Assembly (NCBI GenBank): GCA_017547975.1
Contig: JAFYNU010000095.1
Span: 1-5,174 of the forward strand
Origin: Clostridia bacterium
GTDB taxonomy: Bacteria > Bacillota > Clostridia > Oscillospirales > QAMX01
Direction: 5' to 3'
Length of the DNA: 5,174 bases
Shown piece by piece: positions 1 to 4,636 of the stretch. Position numbers and translations under genes: made by a program. The notes beneath the pieces were generated by a model, which saw only the letters and a list, made by a program, of their open reading frames with translations, had not been told where the DNA came from and searched no databases. Positions within the stretch are counted from its first letter, which is position 1. Each line of letters begins with the position of its first letter.

Positions 1-23
1 GCGCTATCGCGCCAGTGCAAAAT

Positions 24-57
24 AAACCTCGCTATGAGAGTTCTCATAGCGAGGTTT
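24..57 (-). terminator. Rho-independent terminator of the minus-strand hydrolase gene
   Basis: A perfect 16-bp inverted repeat (24-39 with 42-57) has only two bases between the arms, so the working loop is slightly larger. Read on the minus strand, the stem ends GAGGTTT and runs into ATTTTG, a usable U-tract. It lies 44 bp past the stop codon at 102-104. On the plus strand the stem is followed by CACTGTTTTA, a poorer U-tract, so it is mainly a minus-strand terminator. Bases 1-23 hold nothing else that I recognise. Confidence 0.85.
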
Positions 58-101
58 CACTGTTTTATGGGCAACTGTAGATCTTCCCGATGGGCGTCGT
101 T

Positions 102-1541
102 TTATGCCATGGTTACCGAGCGGCGGTTGGTTACCTTTCGGAGAATCCTTTCGTAGGACTCGGCGGCGTCCCACAAAATCTGGGCGCACAGGGCTTCGGG
201 GAACCAGATGCCCCCGGCAAACTGACCCGCCATCCCCAGGGTCACCCGGCGGCCGGAGGCCAGGATGTGCCGGGTCATGGCGTGGACCGCGTCCCCGTTT
301 TGGAGCCAGCCGCTTTGCAGATGCCGCCAGGCGGGGGTCAGGAGGGCTCTGTCATGCTCCGCCAGGGGTCCCGGGTTACCCCCCAGAATGAAGGGTCCCG
401 CCTGGTGCACGAAACGGTCCCCCACCCAATCCAGGGTCATGAAGCCCTTGTAGAGCATACTCACCCGGCCTTGCTCCCGCAGATGGATGATCTTATCGGT
501 GAATTCCACAGCTTTGCGGAATTCCTCTTCGTCCCGGGCAAAGGGATCGTAGCCATAGGGGAAGATGCCGCAATCCTCCCACATGATTTCCACCCGGCTG
601 TCCACCTGGGCAATGAATTCCAGATGGTCCTTGACCGAGGTGGCGTGGAGGCCAAACTGAATGAGAAGGCCGGGCTTTTCGGCAAGCAGACGGCGGGAAA
701 CGGCGTTCACCAATTCCGCCACCGCATCGGCCACCAGCCGATCCCCGATCCTGTCGGCGGCCAGCTCGGTGAAGGATTGGAAGTAGATGCCGTCCCCGGG
801 GACCCGGCTGTATTTTTTTTGATAGAGGGCGATAATATCCTCCGCCAGGGCTTCCAGGGAGTCCATATCCGCCGATGCGCAGTCCCGGCTCCAGCCCCAG
901 GCAAAGCCCCAGATCACCTGAATGCCGTATTCGTGGGCGTATGCCACCAGGTCGGCGGCGTTCAGGGGCGGGAAGTCGTTCCAGATGATCAGCTGATTCA
1001 GCCGAAGCCGGGCCATGTTTTCAATATAGTCCCGGTAATCGTTGATGGGGTGGCCCCAGGTGAACACACTGCGGGTCTGGATGGCCGGGGCGGATGCACT
1101 GTAATAATCGGGCATGGGCCCGTCCAGGGCTTCGTCATACAGCTTCACCGGCCCGTGTTCGGGGGCCGCCAGGGCAAAATAGTCGTCCACAAGATCCACC
1201 GCCCCGTAAAAGAGGTTTCGCCCCTCCCAGGCGGTGACCAGGACAAGCTTGCACCCGGGAAGAAGCGGGTTGTCCACCGCCTTCACCAGGTAGCCCCCCT
1301 CCGGAATTTCCTCCGGAGCCACGAAGCGGGAAAGAAGGGGAATCTCATCGTAGAGGCCCACCACCACAGCGTTCCGGTCGATTTCCGCCTCCGCCGCCTG
1401 TTCCAGGGGGAGCACGTGGATGGTGTAGCGCCCCGGATCCCGCAGGATCAGGGCCCCCATTTCCCTGTTGATCAGCTCAATGGCCTTCTTTTCCAGGCCG
1501 GCGTAGCTGCCGTATATCAATTTCCAGTTTCGGTTATGCAT
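102..1541 (-). CDS. Putative glycoside hydrolase, GH20b/GH67N-like N-domain plus TIM barrel
   Basis: Encodes 479 residues. The ATG at 1539-1541 is chosen because AGGAGG sits 7 nt upstream; the frame stays open to 1910, but that extension crosses the hairpin cluster and reads as junk. Residues about 1-150 resemble the alpha/beta domain that precedes the barrel in GH20 and GH67 enzymes (NAVVVGLYDE, then a KLVLVTAWEGRNLFYGAVDL stretch). From R157 a barrel begins (RSVFTWGHP, LNQLIIWND, QVIWGFAWGW, IYFQSFTE, IEIMWEDCG-like, SMLYKGFMTLDW). Glu259 in FQSFTE and Glu322/Asp323 in MWEDCG lie at barrel strand ends and are candidate catalytic acids. The canonical GH20 Asp-Glu motif is absent, so the exact family and substrate are not assigned. 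No signal peptide is seen, so it is probably cytoplasmic. It is transcribed divergently from the GH51 fusion. The hydrolase class is fairly safe; the specificity is unknown. Confidence 0.75.
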   Translation of the reverse strand: MHNRNWKLIYGSYAGLEKKAIELINREMGALILRDPGRYTIHVLPLEQAAEAEIDRNAVVVGLYDEIPLLSRFVAPEEIPEGGYLVKAVDNPLLPGCKLVLVTAWEGRNLFYGAVDLVDDYFALAAPEHGPVKLYDEALDGPMPDYYSASAPAIQTRSVFTWGHPINDYRDYIENMARLRLNQLIIWNDFPPLNAADLVAYAHEYGIQVIWGFAWGWSRDCASADMDSLEALAEDIIALYQKKYSRVPGDGIYFQSFTELAADRIGDRLVADAVAELVNAVSRRLLAEKPGLLIQFGLHATSVKDHLEFIAQVDSRVEIMWEDCGIFPYGYDPFARDEEEFRKAVEFTDKIIHLREQGRVSMLYKGFMTLDWVGDRFVHQAGPFILGGNPGPLAEHDRALLTPAWRHLQSGWLQNGDAVHAMTRHILASGRRVTLGMAGQFAGGIWFPEALCAQILWDAAESYERILRKVTNRRSVTMA

Positions 1542-1546
1542 GTAGC

Positions 1547-1552
1547 TTCCTC
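1547..1552 (-). promoter_or_regulatory. Shine-Dalgarno that fixes the start of the minus-strand hydrolase
   Basis: The minus strand reads AGGAGG-AAGCTAC-ATG, giving 7-nt spacing. This rules out the far-upstream start of the longer open frame (to 1910), which has no comparable site and crosses the hairpin-rich leader. Confidence 0.85.
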
Positions 1553-1572
1553 CTTGGCGGGTTGATACCCCC

Positions 1573-1581
1573 ATTATACCA
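1573..1581 (-). promoter_or_regulatory. Extended -10 element proximal to the minus-strand hydrolase
   Basis: The minus strand reads TGGTATAAT, a perfect TGnTATAAT extended -10, about 30 bp upstream of the start codon. There is no recognisable -35 at 16-18 bp upstream, where the sequence is a GC-rich hairpin. It could work as an extended -10 promoter giving a short leader, or be one half of a duplicated promoter segment (see 1753-1781). The preceding TTGTG and following GG make it nearly identical to the plus-strand promoter at 1844-1857. Confidence 0.45.
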
Positions 1582-1582
1582 C

Positions 1583-1752
1583 AAAGCGCAAGCGGAGGCC
1601 CTCCGCTTGCCACGCCGCCCCAGCGGCGTGACAAAAAGCATGGCTTTTTGCGCTTTTTTGGTTCAATGTTCTCAGCCGGTTTGCGCTTCGCAAACCGTGA
1701 AGGTACGCTTGGCGTACCTTCCATCTGCCTTTGGCAGATGCTGGCTGAGGTT
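1583..1752. repeat. 170-bp hairpin-cluster element flanked by 10-bp direct repeats
   Basis: Almost every base lies in an inverted repeat. The hairpins are 1588-1598/1600-1610 (11 bp), 1611-1618/1623-1630 (8 bp), 1632-1639/1643-1650 (8 bp), 1677-1685/1689-1697 (9 bp), 1700-1708/1712-1720 (9 bp) and 1722-1729/1733-1740 (8 bp). Two outer pairings enclose groups of these: 1583-1591/1648-1656 and 1671-1677/1743-1749. ATTATACCAC occurs exactly at both edges (1573-1582 and 1753-1762), as a target-site duplication would. I see no coding potential. It could be a non-autonomous palindromic mobile repeat (MITE/REP-like) or a structured leader or insulator. The structure is certain from the sequence; the mobile origin is inference. 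Confidence 0.6.
1632..1659 (+). terminator. Possible plus-strand terminator inside the hairpin cluster
   Basis: CAAAAAGC/GCTTTTTG forms an 8-bp stem with a 3-nt loop. It follows a GC-rich hairpin (1611-1630) and leads to six Ts at 1654-1659. The wider pairing 1583-1591/1648-1656 also ends in this T-run. No plus-strand gene lies upstream within the window, so it may only insulate the GH51 promoter from opposing or read-through transcription. Confidence 0.35.
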
Positions 1753-1781
1753 ATTATACCACGCAGAATTTTCCTCCGCAA
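1753..1781 (-). promoter_or_regulatory. Sigma-70/SigA-type promoter, minus strand, toward the hydrolase
   Basis: On the minus strand TTGCGG (1776-1781) is followed after exactly 17 bp by TATAAT (1753-1758), preceded by TG to give an extended -10. Transcription would start near 1746 and carry the whole hairpin cluster in a leader of about 200 nt before the hydrolase start at 1541. If the 170-bp cluster is removed, this promoter would sit directly at the gene's short leader. Confidence 0.6.
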
Positions 1782-1812
1782 GCCACTTCCGCAAAGCTTT
1801 TCCCTCCCCCGT

Positions 1813-1835
1813 AAACCACCGGTCGGTGGCTTTTT
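1813..1835 (+). terminator. Short GC stem plus T5 just upstream of the GH51 promoter
   Basis: CCACC (1816-1820) pairs with GGTGG (1825-1829) around a four-base loop, with three As before and CTTTTT after. This is a small intrinsic-terminator shape on the plus strand. It overlaps the place where a -35 box would be expected for the promoter at 1847-1855. It may insulate that promoter, or be a chance dyad. Confidence 0.35.
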
Positions 1836-1843
1836 GGGGAAGG

Positions 1844-1863
1844 TTGTGATATAATGGTCACAA
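1844..1863 (+). promoter_or_regulatory. GH51-fusion promoter with overlapping palindromic operator
   Basis: TGATATAAT (1847-1855) is a perfect TGnTATAAT extended -10; no good -35 is seen at 15-18 bp spacing, so the TG is probably important. The -10 box is bracketed by an exact inverted repeat, TTGTGA (1844-1849) and TCACAA (1858-1863), with an 8-bp centre that contains TATAAT. A protein bound here would block RNA polymerase. The gene downstream encodes an XRE-type DNA-binding domain, so autorepression is the simplest hypothesis. The dyad is seen directly; its ligand is inferred. Confidence 0.6.
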
Positions 1864-1873
1864 ATTACAATAC

Positions 1874-1879
1874 GGGAGG
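1874..1879 (+). promoter_or_regulatory. Shine-Dalgarno of the HTH-GH51 gene
   Basis: GGGAGG lies 8 nt before the ATG at 1888. This places initiation upstream of the HTH domain and shows that the DNA-binding part is translated with the enzyme. A second ATG (codon 3) would be 14 nt away from the site and is less likely. Confidence 0.8.
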
Positions 1880-1887
1880 TTTGCCCC

Positions 1888-3978
1888 ATGGATATGCAAA
1901 AGGTTGGCAAGTTTATTCAAGCCGAGCGCAAGGCCCGGAATATGTCCCAGAGGGATCTGGGAGACTACCTGTCGGTGACCGACAAGGCGGTTTCCAAATG
2001 GGAACGGGGGCAATCCGCCCCGGATACCGAAAATTTGCGGAATATGGCCCTGCTTTTTAACTGCAACATGGCCGAAATCGTGGACGGCCAGCGGCTGGAT
2101 GCCAGCCATTCCAGCAAGCTCCCCACCGAAGAGATGCCTGCGCCCCCCACCGCCGACCCCAGCGGGGAGGTGGAAGTGGCCTTCGACTTTGCCCGCACCG
2201 ACTGCATTTCCCCCTTCCTGTTCGGGGACAATCTGGAACACACCCGGGATTCGGTAAACGGGGGCATTTCGGCCCAGATGCTGAAGAACCGGAAATTTGT
2301 GGGCAAGCCCGGCCGCTTCGGCTGTGCCTCCGATTGGTACAGGATCGGCGAAAAGGCTTACCTGACCTTCGGGGAGCCCTACACCCGCCACGCCGAAGGC
2401 TACAAGATGAAGCGCGCTTTGGAATGCAATTCCCAAATGATCACCGGCTACCGGACAGAGCCCTGCGGCATCGGCCAGGGAAATCTTTGTATCCGGGCGG
2501 GCAAGAGCTACGATTTCGCCCTGGTGGCAAAGGCCTTTGCCGAAACCCAGGTTTGGGTGCGGCTGTGGGACGGGGTGGACCTTTTGTGGGAGGGAAGCCT
2601 TATGGTATCCCCCGGGGACTACGCCCGCTACCCCATGACCCTGTGCCCCAAAAACGGGGCGGTTGACGCCCAACTGGAAATCACCTTTACGGGGCCCGGC
2701 ACCCTGTGGATCGGGGCGGTATCCCTGATGCCCAGCGACAACTTCCACGGTCTGCGTCCCGATGTAATCGAGGGCATGAAGAAGATCGGCATGAAGCTCC
2801 TGCGCTGGCCGGGGGGCAACTTTGCCGGGGAATACAACTGGAAGGACGGCCTTCTGCCCCGGGATATGCGGGCTCCCTTCCAATCCTACCTGTGGCTGGA
2901 AACCCAACCCCACACCCACGGATACGATTTCCACGAAATGAACGTGGATGATTTTATCGCCCTGTGCCGGGAGATCGGGGCAGAGCCCTTCATCACCATC
3001 AACCCCACCTGGAACACCCCGGAGGAAAGCGCCGAGTGGGTGGAATACTGCAACGCCTCCTCCGACACCCCCATGGGCAAGCTCCGGGCCGACCGGGGCC
3101 ATCCGGAGCCCTACCGGGTACAGTTCTGGTCGTTGGGCAACGAATTCGGCTACGGCCACATGGAAGGGGCCAACAGCCCCGCCGACTACGCCCGCATCGT
3201 GGGCACCCACGCCAAGGAAATGCTTCGGGTGTGTCCGGGGCTGACCCTGTGCTCCTCCGGCAGTTATCCCAATGCCGATTGGGCCAACAAGTCCGCAAAG
3301 CCCCTTGCCGGGGTGGCGCCCCTGGTGTCCCTGCACCACTATGCTGCCTTCCCCGACTACGTGGATCCCGCCCGGCGGAAGGAGGAATACGAGGCCTTCC
3401 TCCAAAAGGTGGAAAGCGAATTCCTTTCCCGTATCGTCACCCTGCGGGAACAGCTGGGGGATCATCGGCTGAAGATCTCCTTTGACGAATGGAACGCCTG
3501 GTACGCCTGGTACCGGGGCGGCAGTGTGACCGAGGGAATTTTTGCGGCGGCCCTGCAAAATATGTTCTTCCGCAGTGCCGACAAGTATGGGATTTCCCTG
3601 GTTTGCCACTTTGAATCGGTGAACGAGGGGGCCATGCAGGTCTTCCCCGACCGGGTGAAGCTTTCCCCCACCGGGATGACCTTCAGCCTGATGAAGCGCC
3701 ACGCCGGGGGCATGGTTCGGGCGTTGGCACAGGACGTCACCGCCACCGAAAAGGAGGGGGTACTCACCGTCACCCTGCTGAACCGCTCCTTCGACCGGGA
3801 AAAGGGCTTCACTCTGCCCACCCTGGGAGAAATCGAATCCGCCACCCTCTATTCCGCCGAGGAGGTGGTTGCCGGCAGTGAATTTACCGAAAGCGACCTT
3901 CCCTTCCTTAGACGGGCCCCCCACACCACCCTCACCCTTCCGCCCCACAGCATCGGGGAAATCGTCATAGCGTTATAA
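1888..3978 (+). CDS. XRE-family HTH domain fused to GH51 alpha-L-arabinofuranosidase
   Basis: Encodes 696 residues in one uninterrupted frame. Residues about 5-66 are a Cro/C1-type helix-turn-helix: SQRDLGDYL (helix 2), then TDKAVSKWERG (recognition helix and turn). A Pro/Ala-rich linker spans about 67-94. GH51 follows: ISPFLFGDNLEH at 107-118, a beta-rich carbohydrate-binding-like insert at about 135-285, LRWPGGN at 305-311, the NTPEESAEWVEYCN block, the acid/base Glu419 in SLGNE, and the nucleophile Glu534 in SFDEWNAWY. The C-terminal beta-sandwich covers about 600-696 and ends in PHSIGEIVIAL, typical of the family. GH51 retaining enzymes release terminal arabinofuranose from arabinan, arabinoxylan or their oligosaccharides. 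With no signal peptide it is cytoplasmic, as most bacterial GH51 are. Both parts look intact. The fusion to a DNA-binding domain is very unusual and suggests a bifunctional regulator-enzyme acting on its own promoter dyad. The enzyme assignment is firm; the regulatory role is inference. Confidence 0.93.
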   Translation: MDMQKVGKFIQAERKARNMSQRDLGDYLSVTDKAVSKWERGQSAPDTENLRNMALLFNCNMAEIVDGQRLDASHSSKLPTEEMPAPPTADPSGEVEVAFDFARTDCISPFLFGDNLEHTRDSVNGGISAQMLKNRKFVGKPGRFGCASDWYRIGEKAYLTFGEPYTRHAEGYKMKRALECNSQMITGYRTEPCGIGQGNLCIRAGKSYDFALVAKAFAETQVWVRLWDGVDLLWEGSLMVSPGDYARYPMTLCPKNGAVDAQLEITFTGPGTLWIGAVSLMPSDNFHGLRPDVIEGMKKIGMKLLRWPGGNFAGEYNWKDGLLPRDMRAPFQSYLWLETQPHTHGYDFHEMNVDDFIALCREIGAEPFITINPTWNTPEESAEWVEYCNASSDTPMGKLRADRGHPEPYRVQFWSLGNEFGYGHMEGANSPADYARIVGTHAKEMLRVCPGLTLCSSGSYPNADWANKSAKPLAGVAPLVSLHHYAAFPDYVDPARRKEEYEAFLQKVESEFLSRIVTLREQLGDHRLKISFDEWNAWYAWYRGGSVTEGIFAAALQNMFFRSADKYGISLVCHFESVNEGAMQVFPDRVKLSPTGMTFSLMKRHAGGMVRALAQDVTATEKEGVLTVTLLNRSFDREKGFTLPTLGEIESATLYSAEEVVAGSEFTESDLPFLRRAPHTTLTLPPHSIGEIVIAL
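2164..2178 (+). promoter_or_regulatory. Possible internal ribosome binding site and GTG at the GH51 domain boundary
   Basis: GGGGAGG (2164-2170) is followed after 5 nt by an in-frame GTG (2176-2178, codon 97). That is the junction between the Pro/Ala-rich linker and the first GH51 strand, ten codons before ISPFLFG. Translation from here would give a GH51 enzyme of 600 residues without the HTH domain. Purine-rich strings are common in this GC-rich gene, so chance is possible. Confidence 0.35.
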
Positions 3979-3985
3979 AGCAATG

Positions 3986-4018
3986 CGTGCCGCCCTGGCC
4001 ATTGGGCGGCACGTTTTT
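3986..4018 (+). terminator. Rho-independent terminator of the HTH-GH51 gene
   Basis: A perfect 10-bp GC-rich stem (3986-3995 with 4004-4013) has an 8-nt loop and is followed by TTTTT (4014-4018). It starts 8 bp after the stop codon. It marks the GH51 fusion as the last gene of its transcript, probably monocistronic. The minus-strand AraC remnant begins its stop codon just beyond, at 4021. Confidence 0.92.
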
Positions 4019-4020
4019 CG

Positions 4021-4256
4021 TTATTTCTTCCCCTTATAGTCCTTTGGGGAAAGGCCGGTGTGCTTTTTGAAGACGGCGGAAAAATAGAGGGGATCGGCAA
4101 AGCCCGAAAAGCTCCGCTTGGCGGCACAAATGCCAAACCGGCGCAAAAGCTCCTCCCCCGGGGGCCGTGGAAGTCCACGTACATATACTGGAACCCCGGC
4201 CCGGGGCGGCCCTGAAAGTCTTCCCTCGAAAAGCCGAAGAGCAGATCCCCCGGGGC
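4021..4256 (-). pseudogene. Remnant of an AraC-family transcriptional regulator
   Basis: Read on the minus strand, two pieces in different frames give AraC-family sequence. From 4256 the first reads APGDLLFGFSRED, then QYMYVDFHGPRG, which matches the N-terminal cupin (compare the family's 'yyWihFsGp'). After a one-base frameshift in the C5G5 run at 4155-4164, the second continues EELLRRFGIC to FSGF. It then jumps at about 4099-4104 to GFADPLYFSAVFKKHTGLSP, the last helix-turn-helix of the C-terminal domain, and stops at 4021-4023. The cupin start, the linker and most of the double HTH are missing: about 78 residues remain of a usual 280-300. It cannot be a working regulator. The HTH end is an unmistakable family signature; the cupin part is less certain. 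Confidence 0.75.
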
Positions 4257-4580
4257 GGAGACTACCTGACCGCCCGGATCTTCCTGGAAGCCCTGGAGGA
4301 AGGCCGCCAGCCGGAGCATCCCTACAACCTCCGCGCCGCCATTGCCATGTCCTCGGTGGCCATTCTGGCCCACCGTTCCATGCTGGAGGGTGGCAATCCC
4401 TACGATATTCCCGATTTCACCCGGGAGGAAGACCGGAAGCTTTACGAAAACGACTGCCTTTCCCCCTTCTACTACACCGACGGCACCGCCCCCACCCTGC
4501 CCACCTGCTCGGTCACCGACTTCGCCCCCACCGAGGAACAGATGACCCTCCTCCGCAAGCTGGTCATGGAAGAAGAATAA
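4167..4580 (+). pseudogene. C-terminal remnant of a Gfo/Idh/MocA-family oxidoreductase
   Basis: The frame is open from a GTG at 4167, but family-like sequence begins only at about 4254 (GGDYLTARIFLEALEEG). It continues through HPYNLRAAIAMSSVAILAHRSMLEGG and PYDIPDFTRE, the standard end of the alpha/beta C-terminal domain of NAD(P)-dependent sugar oxidoreductases and related GH109-like proteins, and then a tail ending EEE. The Rossmann fold with its GxGxxG and the catalytic Lys-containing EKP motif are absent: about 108 family residues remain of roughly 350-450. The bases 4167-4253 are better explained as the AraC remnant on the other strand. No convincing ribosome binding site precedes the GTG. 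It is probably not translated, or not functional. Confidence 0.75.
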
Positions 4581-4591
4581 GACCATTTCAT

Positions 4592-4634
4592 AAAAAAACA
4601 TCCTGTGCCGTGGGCACAGGATGTTGCTTTTTTT
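4592..4634. terminator. Bidirectional rho-independent terminator between convergent genes
   Basis: A 13-bp perfect stem (4597-4609 with 4613-4625) has a 3-nt loop. Seven Ts (4628-4634) follow on the plus strand, and seven As (4592-4598) become a T-run on the minus strand. It serves both the Gfo/Idh/MocA remnant, which stops at 4580, and the esterase, whose stop codon lies at 4637-4639. The sharing is strong evidence that both flanking genes were once transcribed toward each other. Confidence 0.92.
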
Positions 4635-4636
4635 AC

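Noticed and set aside
90..1565. A 491-codon open frame on the plus strand opposite the hydrolase gene
   Set aside because: It is an antisense shadow produced by GC-rich third positions. The protein is low-complexity (Gly/Pro/His-rich) with no family resemblance, and it lacks a ribosome binding site.
1671..1749. A tRNA gene, suggested by the cloverleaf-like pairing
   Set aside because: All loops are 3 nt, the arms are 8-9 bp, and there is no TTCGA T-loop motif, no anticodon loop of 7 nt and no CCA-type end.
1583..1752. A CRISPR array
   Set aside because: The hairpins have different sequences and no constant repeat alternates with spacers.
1844..1863. CRP/FNR-type binding site
   Set aside because: The arms resemble TGTGA/TCACA, but the spacer is 8 bp rather than 6, and the dyad is centred on the -10 box rather than at an activator position.
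1542..1910. N-terminal extension of the hydrolase to the start at 1910
   Set aside because: The extension translates hairpins and crosses the promoter region. A good Shine-Dalgarno fixes the start at 1541.
1858..3948. A 696-codon open frame on the minus strand opposite the HTH-GH51 gene
   Set aside because: Same cause. The length is striking, but the sequence is Gly/Val/His-rich without domains, and the plus strand has a clear family match with catalytic residues.
3849..4601. A 250-residue minus-strand protein spanning the AraC/Gfo remnants
   Set aside because: Its first half is antisense to the Gfo/Idh/MocA C-terminus, and its end is out of frame with the AraC HTH and runs through the GH51 terminator. 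Only the middle (about 4156-4256) is genuine AraC-derived sequence.
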